Shown one piece after another: positions 1 to 7,891 of a stretch of DNA of 64,000 nucleotides. Below the pieces are notes generated by a model that saw only the letters and a program-made list of their open reading frames with translations, had not been told where the DNA came from and did no database searches. The stretch lies in contig NZ_CABJDN010000006.1 in assembly GCF_902364365.1 (NCBI RefSeq), positions 186,001 through 250,000 of the forward strand, written 5' to 3'. Origin of the DNA: Bacteroides intestinalis. GTDB taxonomy: Bacteria; Bacteroidota; Bacteroidia; Bacteroidales; Bacteroidaceae. Both the position numbers and the translations under genes were made by a program. Position 1 is the first letter of the stretch. Each line of letters begins with the position of its first letter.

Positions 1-122
1 AGCTATTTGAATTTGTATGAAAAAAAGAGAATGTAAATGAGAGGTAATACCTTCTTTATTCCTTTCAGTTGTCGCTGTAAATGAGTACCTTTATACCATG
101 TAAATCACTAAAAAACAAACTT

Positions 123-359
123 ATGAAAGAAGAAAACTTAGATGAAAAAGTCCCTGTCCGCGCTTATACCAAAGCCGACCTAGCCATGCTTTACAATCCC
201 GGTGTATGTATTACCACCGCCCTACAGCTTCTCCGCCGGTGGATTTATGCTAACAGGCAACTGATGGCGGAATTGAAGGAAGCGGGTTATAACAAGAACC
301 GCCATTCTTATCTGCCCCTTGAAGTGAAACTTATATTCAAGTATCTCGGTGAGCCTTAA
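123..359 (+). CDS. DUF4248 domain-containing small protein
   Basis: A 78-residue basic protein (92 residues if translation begins at ATG 81). It carries the DUF4248 signature: an RAYTKADLA start motif, a central LQLLRRWI helix and a C-terminal LPLEVKLIFKYLGEP. I chose the ATG at 123 because the family usually starts just before the RAYTK motif; the 14 extra residues of the longer form look unconserved. The family is common in Bacteroides beside VirE-like primases, HU-like proteins and capsule loci. The function is unknown; DNA binding is only a guess from the basic helices. It converges with the VirE-like gene, with a long palindrome between them. Confidence 0.75.
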   Translation: MKEENLDEKVPVRAYTKADLAMLYNPGVCITTALQLLRRWIYANRQLMAELKEAGYNKNRHSYLPLEVKLIFKYLGEP

Positions 360-418
360 AGGCTTTGCCCCCAACTAATAGAAAGATTTGTACTTTTTGT
401 AAAGAAAATGCCAATATC

Positions 419-479
419 TGTAACGGGTGATAAGATATAATGTAATGCTGCATTACATATATTCTTATCACCCGTTACA
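419..479. terminator. Long palindrome between convergent genes
   Basis: Perfect 17-bp arms lie at 419-435 and 463-479 (TGTAACGGGTGATAAGA and its complement). Inside them is a second 9-bp inverted repeat at 440-448 and 450-458. The site lies between the 3' ends of the DUF4248 gene and the VirE-like gene, so a bidirectional terminator is the simplest reading. There is no clean T tract on either side, so a protein-binding role remains possible. Confidence 0.55.
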
Positions 480-491
480 TTATATGATAAC

Positions 492-2696
492 TCAACTCCT
501 GAATCTGTTGTTCACTTCATCATTTTGCAGGTCCACCACTTCATATTCGGTGCTTCCCTGACTGTTCCTTCTTGTCCTGAACCCGTATTTTTCGAGCGAC
601 ATCACCAGTATCTGTATCGTCTGCCTGTTCACCTGTATCTTTCCGTAAATGGCTATCTTGCTGAGTATGGTGGCTGCGGGCATCCATTTCACGCAGGTCT
701 CTCCGGGCTCCGGCTTCCGGAAGTATACGAGCAGGTTTTCCTCTACCGGATCCTTCATTCGGTGCAGCTCGTTGTGGCGGTTCAGCTCGTCTATCTCTTC
801 TCCTTCGTACCAGTATTGGTACCCCTGCTTCAGCAGGGCATGCGCCTGCGCGTATACTCCCTCGTAATTGACGGGCGTCCTGTAATCCAGTGAAATGATG
901 GATGAGGGCAGGAACCGTCTGTTTCCCCCTATGTCCTGCAGGCATTGGCGGCTGTTGGTGCTGGCAATGAAAGATGCGTGCCGTATGAAGGTGTACGCCT
1001 GCGCGTCGTACGCTTTCCGTTCCGTGACGCTCTCCTGTGTGATTACCCTCTTCAGCCCCGCCAGGTCTCCGACCCTTGCCCCTTCGAACTCTTCCATGTT
1101 GATGATGAGGTGGGTGCTGAGCAGCAGCTGGTGGTCCTTGTTTTCGGGGTTGGCCATTCCGTTCCGGTAATATTCCCTCCATTCGGGCGGCAGCAGCCTT
1201 CTTATCCATGTGCTCTTTCCCTTTCCCTGTTCGGAGTAGAGTATGATTACCAGATGGTTCACGGTGTCGTCCTGCAATGCACAGGCCAGCATTCCCACGA
1301 ACCACCTCCTGAAACTTTTCCTCCAGAACTCCTGGTCTTCGGCCTGTACGGTATCCGCCAACTGGCCGATGTAATCGGTCACTCCGTCCCATGGTTTCAG
1401 TTTTCCGATATACTCCGTGAAGGGATTGAAGTCCCTGGGGTATGAAGAGTCAATGACCGTCTGGAGGTAATTTCGGAAGCACTTGATTCCCGCCAGTTGT
1501 AGGTCGAGGAAGATGGCGTTGTAGCTCCTTGTCCTCATGGGGCGGAACCTGCCTTTCCATCTTTCTTCCTTCTCGTTGAAGTTGCGGTATTCCAGGCGGT
1601 CCAGTATCACGTTCCTTCGGAAGTCATAATGTGTTTTCAGGAAGTCGAGTACTTGGTTTATGGTGTCCGGTTTTTCTTGCTTTCTCCCGAGCGCCTCATA
1701 CGTCTTGTCGGTATAAATATATGCGTTTCGTATGGGTGCCGCCACATCAAACTCCTCACTGCCTAACTTTTCTTGTGCCAGGCGTATCACTGTTTCCTCT
1801 TCCAGTCCTTTTGCATAACACTTGTTGCCCAGTGCGAACATGAAGCTGTCCCGGTTTCCCGGTTCAAACTTTGATATTCTCTTTACTGAGAGCACCGCCT
1901 TGTTGAATTCCATCTTTTCCCACGGCTCGGCTTCCGGTTTACCGGCCTCTGCTTTCTTGCCCTCCGGTTTATTCCCGCTCTTGGGCTTCCCTTCATTCTC
2001 CGGCTTATCACTCACCACTTTACCACTTATCACTTTCCTTCTCCCCGGCTGTGGCTTTTCGGGTGGAATGATATTTGTCAGTGTCTCGTCCACCTCTTTC
2101 AGCAGTCCTTCATTCAGGTATGCCTTGTCGTCGTAAGAGGTGAAGAATCCCCTTGATATGTCCTTTCCGCTGCCATCCACTTCCACATCCAGCAGGTTTT
2201 CGTAATATTCCTTGCAGGCGTTGTACATGGCCAGGTGATGCCTTTCCAAAGTGTGGAACTCTATTTTCTCCGTTGTTGGCAGGTCGCTCCGCAGCTGTAT
2301 GGCGCAGTCGGTTTTCAGGAATACGAAGATTTTGAATCCGTGTCCTTTTGGGGTGAGGAAAGAAGCCAGCGTGTTGGGGTCTCCATTGATTTTCTTTCTC
2401 AGCTCTTCCAGCCTCTCTTCGGGCTGGTCGTCAATGTCCAGCAGGGTGACATGTGTATAGTTTGTTATGCTGTAGGCCTGCCTTTTCTCCTTGTATCCTG
2501 CCGTGACGGTATAGAACGGCAACTGTTTCTTCACATTGTTCGCCTCTTCCGTCTTTCCCTGGTTGACGAGCATCCTGATTTTGAATACATGTCTTGCATG
2601 CAGTCCCTTTGTGATGTGCTCAATCACTTCTCGGAGTGTGATTTCTCCCCTGACGTTGCTGAATCCGCTGTATGCGGTAACCGGAATATCTTTCAT
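492..2696 (-). CDS. VirE-like primase/helicase (BT4734-like N-terminal domain)
   Basis: A 734-residue protein. The N-terminal part looks like the VirE_N/BT4734 domain: LLDIDD at about residues 85-90 resembles the acidic DxD motif of archaeo-eukaryotic primases, and TPKGHGFKIFV at 115-125 resembles their second motif. A charged Pro/Lys/Glu-rich linker follows at about 215-260. The C-terminal half is a VirE/DUF3874-type P-loop domain with Walker A EQGKGKST and a Walker B-like LIINMEEFE. Relatives occur in mobile elements and beside Bacteroides capsule loci, where their role is unknown. No integrase, mobilisation or phage structural gene is nearby, so this may be a remnant or a domesticated primase. 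The long opposite-strand reading frames here are shadows. Confidence 0.8.
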   Translation of the reverse strand: MKDIPVTAYSGFSNVRGEITLREVIEHITKGLHARHVFKIRMLVNQGKTEEANNVKKQLPFYTVTAGYKEKRQAYSITNYTHVTLLDIDDQPEERLEELRKKINGDPNTLASFLTPKGHGFKIFVFLKTDCAIQLRSDLPTTEKIEFHTLERHHLAMYNACKEYYENLLDVEVDGSGKDISRGFFTSYDDKAYLNEGLLKEVDETLTNIIPPEKPQPGRRKVISGKVVSDKPENEGKPKSGNKPEGKKAEAGKPEAEPWEKMEFNKAVLSVKRISKFEPGNRDSFMFALGNKCYAKGLEEETVIRLAQEKLGSEEFDVAAPIRNAYIYTDKTYEALGRKQEKPDTINQVLDFLKTHYDFRRNVILDRLEYRNFNEKEERWKGRFRPMRTRSYNAIFLDLQLAGIKCFRNYLQTVIDSSYPRDFNPFTEYIGKLKPWDGVTDYIGQLADTVQAEDQEFWRKSFRRWFVGMLACALQDDTVNHLVIILYSEQGKGKSTWIRRLLPPEWREYYRNGMANPENKDHQLLLSTHLIINMEEFEGARVGDLAGLKRVITQESVTERKAYDAQAYTFIRHASFIASTNSRQCLQDIGGNRRFLPSSIISLDYRTPVNYEGVYAQAHALLKQGYQYWYEGEEIDELNRHNELHRMKDPVEENLLVYFRKPEPGETCVKWMPAATILSKIAIYGKIQVNRQTIQILVMSLEKYGFRTRRNSQGSTEYEVVDLQNDEVNNRFRS

Positions 2697-2760
2697 TTGG
2701 TTTTAGTTTGTTTTAGTCTGCCTTATGGCGGCTCGAAATAAGGGATAATATTCTGAATGA

Positions 2761-2795
2761 CAAAAACGCCTTTTTTCACTGAAAAGGCGTTTTTG
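2761..2795 (-). terminator. Rho-independent terminator
   Basis: A perfect 14-bp stem (2761-2774 with 2782-2795, CAAAAACGCCTTTT) encloses a 7-nt loop. On the minus strand the stem ends in a GGCGTTTTTG tract. It lies 16 bp after the stop of the 119-residue gene and separates that gene from the VirE-like gene downstream. Confidence 0.75.
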
Positions 2796-2810
2796 CACAA
2801 TCTTGGATGT

Positions 2811-3170
2811 CTACTTCTTTTTCTTCTTTTTTCTTGTTTCCTCCTCTTTTTCCTGAAATTCTTTTCTCAGGTTAATGATTTCAGTATTAATGCTTTTCAG
2901 TGCCAGATCTCCTTTTTCATGCTTTCCCTTTTCAAAGCACGCGATGTGCTCCAGTTTCTTTGCCAGATCCATCGTTCCTTTGATTCCCGTTTCTTTTTTG
3001 TGGTGTATAAGCATGTTTATCCATGGAGTGAGGAATTCTTTCCTTTCTTCTGCCCGTACCAGAATCCGTTCTCCAAACGCTTCATTCTCAACTAACAGGA
3101 TATTGATCCTGTCTTCTTTTCTCTCGATTTCGATGTCATAGGCATCCCTGCATTTGAGCTCAATGCTCAA
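2811..3170 (-). CDS. Hypothetical 119-residue charged protein
   Basis: I do not recognise this protein. It is hydrophilic and starts MSIELKCRDAYDIEIERKED. A central basic/aromatic section (FLTPWINMLIHHKK) precedes a coiled-coil-like C-terminus that ends in nine residues almost all lysine. There is no signal peptide or membrane segment. It has its own strong terminator and a candidate TAATTTTG -7 box (plus-strand CAAAATTA, 3243-3250). It lies downstream of the capsule invertible promoter as that promoter is currently oriented, so it may be read when the capsule is off; that is inference only. Confidence 0.6.
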   Translation of the reverse strand: MSIELKCRDAYDIEIERKEDRINILLVENEAFGERILVRAEERKEFLTPWINMLIHHKKETGIKGTMDLAKKLEHIACFEKGKHEKGDLALKSINTEIINLRKEFQEKEEETRKKKKKK

Positions 3171-3311
3171 GATTGTGTTTTTTTAGTCATAAAATCACAA
3201 TTTTAGAAGTTGGTAATTTGTTTTAAATTCGCTATTCGAAAGCAAAATTAACTGTTCTAACTGTAATATCTACTATTCCCGTCTGAAAAAGTGAATGTTT
3301 GCAGTCTTATG

Positions 3312-3379
3312 TGTTACACACAAAATGCTAAATAGGTATGGGGACCTGCTACCTATTGCTTAATAGAATGTGTGTAACA
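3312..3379. repeat. Nested palindrome upstream of the invertible promoter
   Basis: Outer arms TGTTACACACA (3312-3322) and TGTGTGTAACA (3369-3379) are perfectly complementary. Inner arms AATAGGTA (3331-3338) and TACCTATT (3350-3357) are also complementary. As RNA it would form a stem of about 68 nt. It lies between the invertible segment and the leftward gene, where it could end transcription leaving the OFF-oriented promoter. Confidence 0.6.
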
Positions 3380-3559
3380 GGTTATAAAGAAAAAGTAGGG
3401 AAATACGCGCCTGTATGTGTGTATGCGCGGGTACAATATTATAATGGAAATGTATTCCTTGAGGGGCTTTCGGGATAGTACTTTAAGGATGATGAAAATA
3501 GGGAGTGGGGTAGGACGATAAATGTGGTGTAAATAATGATTGTCGTAAATGATGGTGTT

Positions 3560-3577
3560 TTTTAATCGTTCGTTTAA
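3560..3577 (+). repeat. Left inverted repeat of invertible promoter
   Basis: TTTTAATCGTTCGTTTAA, an exact reverse complement of 3764-3781. The CGTTCGT core resembles the inverted repeats cut by the Mpi serine invertase of B. fragilis. No invertase gene lies in the window, so inversion would need a recombinase encoded elsewhere. Confidence 0.85.
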
Positions 3578-3763
3578 TGTGCGCAAAGATAATACCCAGA
3601 AATGAAACAACAAAATATTCTGATAAAGAAAAATGAAATATTTTCCTTTTGCCTATATATATTACTAATACATAGATGATTGTCTCTGATGCAGAATTGT
3701 GATTTTGCGATTCTTTTCTTATTGAAAGAATCTTAGTGTTAAAACAGCCTTCCAACCTGTCTT
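3578..3763 (-). promoter_or_regulatory. Invertible capsule promoter segment, OFF orientation
   Basis: The 186 bp between the repeats carry a full Bacteroides vegetative promoter on the minus strand: TTTG (plus-strand CAAA, 3611-3614), a 19-bp spacer, then TATCTTTG (plus-strand CAAAGATA, 3584-3591). As assembled it fires leftward, away from upxY. Inversion between the repeats would place the -7 box at about 3750-3757 facing the capsule operon. I found no equally good rightward promoter in the segment; the best was TGATTTTG at 3700-3707 with poor spacing. Confidence 0.85.
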
Positions 3764-3781
3764 TTAAACGAACGATTAAAA
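3764..3781 (-). repeat. Right inverted repeat of invertible promoter
   Basis: TTAAACGAACGATTAAAA, a perfect 18-bp partner of the left repeat. Similarity stops immediately on both sides, as expected for a recombination site. Confidence 0.85.
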
Positions 3782-3866
3782 GACAAATTATTCTCTTAAT
3801 TCATTTGTTTATAGCTCTTTACCTTCCATAATAAATAAGGTAATGAACAACTACGAAAAATCAATG

Positions 3867-3917
3867 GGCAAGAGGAACACGACACTTGCCGTATCTTACA
3901 TAAAGTGTTCGCAAGTG
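3867..3917 (+). promoter_or_regulatory. upxY leader with competing stems
   Basis: GGCAAG (3867-3872) can pair with CTTGCC (3885-3890). Alternatively CACTTGC (3883-3889) can pair with GCAAGTG (3911-3917), and the two stems exclude each other. GAACAC (3875-3880) can also pair with GTGTTC (3905-3910), crossing the second stem like a pseudoknot. UpxY proteins are known to act on the leaders of their own operons, so this is a candidate recognition or pausing element. Confidence 0.45.
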
Positions 3918-3933
3918 ATTGAAATTCAGGATT

Positions 3934-4524
3934 ATGCAAGAATTTCAAAGCCCCGGGAGAACATACTTTTCTGAAATACCCCCTGATATGGAAGCGGACA
4001 AAGAGACCGAAATATGGTACGCAATGCGTGCCACATACCGTAGAGAGCCTGATGCTATGCGTCTACTTGAAAAGGAAAAAATGGGTTGTTTCGTTCCCAT
4101 GCAATACAAGATTAGCATCAAGAAAGGTAAGAAAGTCCGCGTTTTGGTTCCGGTTGTATATAACTTGCTTTTTGTTCATGCCCGTCCTTCCGAGGTAAAG
4201 CGTATCAAATCACAGGTAAGCTATTTGCAATACATTACGGATACCCGTAGCGGTCAGAAGATCATTATCTCCGATAGCGAAATGCAGCGCTTTATTGCTG
4301 TAGCTGGTACTTACAATGATCATCTCATGTATTTCCAACCTGATGAACTGAATTTGTCCAAAGGTACAAAAGTTCGTATCACGGGCGGTGACTTCGAGGG
4401 TCAGGAAGGTATTTTTCTGAAAGTAAAAGGCGCACGTGATCGTCGTGTAGTTATCGAGATACAAGGTGTTATTGCCGTTGCGCTTGCCACCATCCATCCG
4501 GATCTTATAGAAGTAATCAAATAA
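3934..4524 (+). CDS. upxY: UpxY family capsule transcription antiterminator
   Basis: A NusG-like specialised elongation factor, first gene of the capsule operon. The N-terminal NGN domain contains WYAMRATYRRE and later VLVPVVYNLLFVHA. The C-terminal KOW domain contains KGTKVRITGGDFEGQEGIFLKV. UpxY proteins let RNA polymerase read through their own long capsule operon by acting on its leader. I start at ATG 3934; an in-frame TTG at 3919 and a later ATG (3988) are alternatives. It is followed after 62 bp by upxZ, the usual pair. Transcription would depend on the invertible promoter. Confidence 0.95.
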   Translation: MQEFQSPGRTYFSEIPPDMEADKETEIWYAMRATYRREPDAMRLLEKEKMGCFVPMQYKISIKKGKKVRVLVPVVYNLLFVHARPSEVKRIKSQVSYLQYITDTRSGQKIIISDSEMQRFIAVAGTYNDHLMYFQPDELNLSKGTKVRITGGDFEGQEGIFLKVKGARDRRVVIEIQGVIAVALATIHPDLIEVIK

Positions 4525-4586
4525 TTGACGATCGGCGGTTGCTATTGAACGGCTGATAAATCATAAATTATAAATCATAAATCATT

Positions 4587-5075
4587 ATGTCTCTTTCTGA
4601 AGAAACACTTGCTCTTCAGCGTGCAGCGCACGATCTGATGTATTTAGGTATGGACGGGAATCCGGTCTATAGCGACGACCTTTCCCGTCGTAACGCTGAA
4701 GTTTATCATCTGACTACTGCTTTGTATAACTCCGGTGTCAAAGGTTTCACTGTAGAAGAACAGGCGAACGTTTGTCTCGCTCTTCTGATGGGCTATAGTG
4801 CCTCGTTCATCGATCACGGTGAAAAACAAAAGCATATCCAGGAGGTCTTGGATCGTTGTTGGGATATTCTTGATGCTCTTCCTGCTTCGCTGCTGAAACT
4901 TCGCCTACTTACCGCCTGCTATGGCGAGGTGTTCGATGAGCCTTTGGCTGACGAAGGTCGTACTATCATTGCTTCCTGGGATTCTATATCGCTTACTGTT
5001 GAACAGCAAGAAGCTATTGAAGAATTTCAGAATGTAGTGGATAATCCCTATCCATGGGAATACGTTGATGAATGA
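4587..5075 (+). CDS. upxZ: UpxZ family inhibitor of heterologous capsule antiterminators
   Basis: A 162-residue, largely helical acidic protein starting MSLSEETLALQRAAHDLMYLG, typical of UpxZ and placed directly after upxY. In B. fragilis, UpxZ proteins inhibit UpxY proteins of other capsule loci, so that mostly one capsule is made per cell. It has no signal peptide or membrane segment and should act in the cytoplasm. It is presumably co-transcribed with upxY from the invertible promoter and silent while that promoter is OFF. Confidence 0.93.
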   Translation: MSLSEETLALQRAAHDLMYLGMDGNPVYSDDLSRRNAEVYHLTTALYNSGVKGFTVEEQANVCLALLMGYSASFIDHGEKQKHIQEVLDRCWDILDALPASLLKLRLLTACYGEVFDEPLADEGRTIIASWDSISLTVEQQEAIEEFQNVVDNPYPWEYVDE

Positions 5076-5136
5076 AAATCGTCTTCCCCCCATTACCTTG
5101 TACTTAAAAATGAAAAACTACTTATAATTTAATATT

Positions 5137-6393
5137 ATGAAAGATGTTGAGCAATTTGAAAGTAAGAATCCGGCAAATATGCCGGAAGAAAATGAAGATA
5201 TGCCTCTGTGTCAGTTTATTGTAGATAACGGTAGTTTGATAGCTTGTCACAATAGCAGTTCTATTTATTTAGTCCAAAGAGGACATCGTCATCTGATTCC
5301 TAATGCGAAAGTTTATGATGCTCTGTTTGTAAGTCGTCATTTAGTACACTTTATAGGAAAAAGACAACTGGATTCAATACCTCTTGGTATTCCTCTTTCA
5401 GAAAATGCTTGTTTGATAAAAGGGAATAATACTGATCCTGTATATTTATATTCAAATGAAGCTAAAAGTCACATTCGCTCTGCAGAGGATTTTAATCATG
5501 CGGGTTTTGATTGGGGAAAGATTCATAATCTACCTCAAAAGGAAGTGGATAATATTACTACTATACGAGATTTTATCGTGGAGCAAAATAACAAGGTTGT
5601 CATAAAGACAAATGACATACCGGTGCAATATGATGCTGACAATAATTATGGGGTTCTAACTCAATTTACATGTAAATGTAAGGAAAGGGATGTAACGTGT
5701 AATATACTGTTGCCTTCTGAGAAATGCAGAAAGGGATGTGAAGAGGAGTGTAAAGAAGAGTATCCCGTATTATATTTATATCATGGTTTAGGTATAAATT
5801 CCGAATGGATTCATTCTGATCAGGGGCGTATTAAGCAAATTATTGGAAATATGGTTTGTAATGGGCTAATTCCGGATATGATTGTTGTTATGCCCGATAT
5901 GATGTATTCGGGTACGGAGACAAAAGCGTACGACTTTTATCGATTTAAGGCTTCGTTGAAGGAACTAATGTCGTATGTGGAGGATCACTATAAGGTGAAG
6001 AAGGGTAAGGGCAACACAGCAATAGCAGGATTGTCTTTGGGAGGTACTACTGCTCTTTATAATGCTTATTTATTTAAAGATACATTCAGGTATGTGGGTG
6101 CTTTTTGTCCTACCAGCATACTTTTGTATCAACCTTCAAGGGGCATAACGGAACCATGGATACCAAAAGAGGAAGACTTTGTGTTGGGAACAGGTGAGGA
6201 GGATTTTACATTTATAGCTAATGGCACGGCTGATTGTTCAGCAGGAGATACTCCTAAATTTTATAGTAGAGCTTTGAGGGAAAATGGTTCGGACAATGTT
6301 TTTGCTCTTCTACCAGATGGAGGTCACTGTTGGACTACATTTAGAAAACTCTTCTATGTATTTATGGCTTTTGATTTCTTCCGTAAACGATAG
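5137..6393 (+). CDS. Alpha/beta-hydrolase esterase with N-terminal repeat module
   Basis: A 418-residue protein. Residues about 30-150 hold two copies of a short repeat (IYLVQRGHRHLIPNAKVYDAL, then VYLYSNEAKSHIRSAEDF), a pattern usually seen as a tail module in secreted proteins. The rest is a putative-esterase (esterase D-like) domain: YPVLYLYHGLG near 210, nucleophile elbow GLSLGG near 300 and a likely catalytic His in GGHCW near 397. A CxxxCxxEC cluster (residues about 197-204) sits between the two parts. No signal peptide is visible, so it may act in the cytoplasm, perhaps removing an O-acyl group from a capsule precursor. The substrate is unknown. Confidence 0.75.
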   Translation: MKDVEQFESKNPANMPEENEDMPLCQFIVDNGSLIACHNSSSIYLVQRGHRHLIPNAKVYDALFVSRHLVHFIGKRQLDSIPLGIPLSENACLIKGNNTDPVYLYSNEAKSHIRSAEDFNHAGFDWGKIHNLPQKEVDNITTIRDFIVEQNNKVVIKTNDIPVQYDADNNYGVLTQFTCKCKERDVTCNILLPSEKCRKGCEEECKEEYPVLYLYHGLGINSEWIHSDQGRIKQIIGNMVCNGLIPDMIVVMPDMMYSGTETKAYDFYRFKASLKELMSYVEDHYKVKKGKGNTAIAGLSLGGTTALYNAYLFKDTFRYVGAFCPTSILLYQPSRGITEPWIPKEEDFVLGTGEEDFTFIANGTADCSAGDTPKFYSRALRENGSDNVFALLPDGGHCWTTFRKLFYVFMAFDFFRKR

Positions 6394-6427
6394 GTGAATA
6401 TCAAATTATTATACATTTTGGATTTAG

Positions 6428-7876
6428 ATGGCAGAATCTTTAAAAAGAAAGACAGTACATGGTATGACCTGGAGCCTTGTGGATAATATAGCTAATTCAG
6501 GTATCACTTTTTTAGTTGGACTGATTCTTGCTCGTTTATTGACTCCGATGGAATATGGAATAATGGCAATGATAACCATTTTCATTGCCATATCCACTTC
6601 TATTATAGATAGTGGCTTTTCTAATGCTTTGATTCGAAAAAGTGAGATAAAACGGATTGATTATAACACTGTTTTCTATTTTAATCTGGCAATAAGTATC
6701 TTTTTATATATTATTTTGTATATTGTTTCGCCTGTTATTAGCTCTTTTTTTAAGGAGCCGATACTAATAAAAGTTACAAGAGTTATAAGCTGGATATTAA
6801 TTATAAATGCATTAGGGATTATTCCCCGAACTATTCTTGTTGTAAATATTGATTTTAAAACTCAAACAAAAGTTTCTCTAATATCTTCTATTGTCAGTGG
6901 TGTTGTAGGGATAGGAATGGCGTTCTATGGGTTAGGAGTCTGGAGTTTGGTTGGTCAACAGCTTTCCCGACAGTTATTTAATACTTTTTTTCTTTGGATT
7001 TATTGTCGCTGGCGTCCTGTATGGGAATTTTCAGCAGATAGTTTCAGAGAGATGTTTGGGTTTGGATCCAAGCTTTTGATTTCTGGTTTAATTGATACAA
7101 TATATAAAAATATTTATTATGTAATTATCGGTCATTTTTATAGTTCTGTCCAATTGGGGCAATACACTCGTGCTGATCAATTTAAAAATATTTTTTCTAG
7201 CAATTTGACTAATGTTATTCAACGTGTCAGTTATCCTGTTTTGAGTTCTATACAAAATGATCCTAAACGTTTAAAGGATGCTTATTGCCGTATAATTAAA
7301 ACTACTATGCTGATAACATTTACCTGTATGATAGGTTTGGCCGCCATTGCTAAGCCTTTAATAATAGTTTTAATAGGAGAGAAATGGTTACAGGCTGTTT
7401 ATTTTCTTCAAATTATTTGTTTTGCTGGCATGCTTTATCCTCTTCATGCTATAAATCTGAATATTCTTCAAGTAAAAGGTCGTTCAGATTTATTTCTGAA
7501 TTTGGAAATAATAAAAAAGATAATAGCGGTCGGACCTATTGTGGCTGGTATGTTTTGGGGCATTGAATGTATGCTTTGGGGGAGTGTCCTGACATCTTTT
7601 ATTTCTTTTTTTTTGAATAGCTATTATTCGGCTGACCTGATAAATTATCCTACGTGGAAACAAATAAAAGATATACTTCCTACTTTACTCGTTTCGGGAA
7701 TTACTGCTCTGGCTATGTGGAGCCTGACTTTTGTAAATATGCCTATGTTTTTTCTTTTATTATTACAGTGTTTGTTAGGATTGGTTCTGTCTATATTTAT
7801 TTATGAACGGTTGCGGCTGGAAGAGTATCTGGAGGTTAAGCACATTATTCTCTCTTTATTGAGCCGAAAAAAATAA
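6428..7876 (+). CDS. Polysaccharide flippase, Wzx/MOP superfamily
   Basis: A 482-residue integral membrane protein with about 12-14 hydrophobic segments. The N-terminus KRKTVHGMTWSLVDNIANSG followed by LILARLLTPMEYGIMAM is typical of the WzxC/TuaB branch of oligosaccharide flippases. It would move undecaprenyl-linked capsule repeat units to the periplasmic face, where the polymerase at 13222 acts. It lies 34 bp after the esterase gene and 15 bp before the aminotransferase, in one operon. Confidence 0.9.
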   Translation: MAESLKRKTVHGMTWSLVDNIANSGITFLVGLILARLLTPMEYGIMAMITIFIAISTSIIDSGFSNALIRKSEIKRIDYNTVFYFNLAISIFLYIILYIVSPVISSFFKEPILIKVTRVISWILIINALGIIPRTILVVNIDFKTQTKVSLISSIVSGVVGIGMAFYGLGVWSLVGQQLSRQLFNTFFLWIYCRWRPVWEFSADSFREMFGFGSKLLISGLIDTIYKNIYYVIIGHFYSSVQLGQYTRADQFKNIFSSNLTNVIQRVSYPVLSSIQNDPKRLKDAYCRIIKTTMLITFTCMIGLAAIAKPLIIVLIGEKWLQAVYFLQIICFAGMLYPLHAINLNILQVKGRSDLFLNLEIIKKIIAVGPIVAGMFWGIECMLWGSVLTSFISFFLNSYYSADLINYPTWKQIKDILPTLLVSGITALAMWSLTFVNMPMFFLLLLQCLLGLVLSIFIYERLRLEEYLEVKHIILSLLSRKK

Positions 7877-7891
7877 TTTATTCAATTTTAT

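Larger units (their letters stand above)
3171..3933. promoter_or_regulatory. 763-bp capsule control region without genes
   Basis: No convincing gene lies here; the short reading frames have poor composition. From left to right it holds a possible promoter for the leftward gene (3243-3250), a nested palindrome (3312-3379), an invertible promoter segment (3560-3781), and a leader of about 150 nt with competing RNA stems (3867-3917) before upxY. Its AT-rich composition and layout match the control regions of phase-variable Bacteroides capsule operons. Confidence 0.8.

Noticed and set aside
541..1392. 283-residue minus-strand frame overlapping the VirE-like gene
   Set aside because: Shifted frame of the same strand; Arg/Gly/His-rich shadow of a GC-rich coding stretch, while the VirE frame has clear motifs.
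1..3170. Integrated mobile element at the left edge
   Set aside because: A VirE-like gene alone is not enough; no integrase, relaxase, phage gene or attachment repeat is visible in the window.
3700..3707. Rightward promoter TGATTTTG inside the invertible segment
   Set aside because: It deviates at the key A of TAnnTTTG and the nearest TTG is only 17 bp upstream, much weaker than the leftward promoter.
3353..3755. Two overlapping short minus-strand frames in the capsule control region
   Set aside because: They cross the invertible segment, have AT-driven composition and no family likeness.
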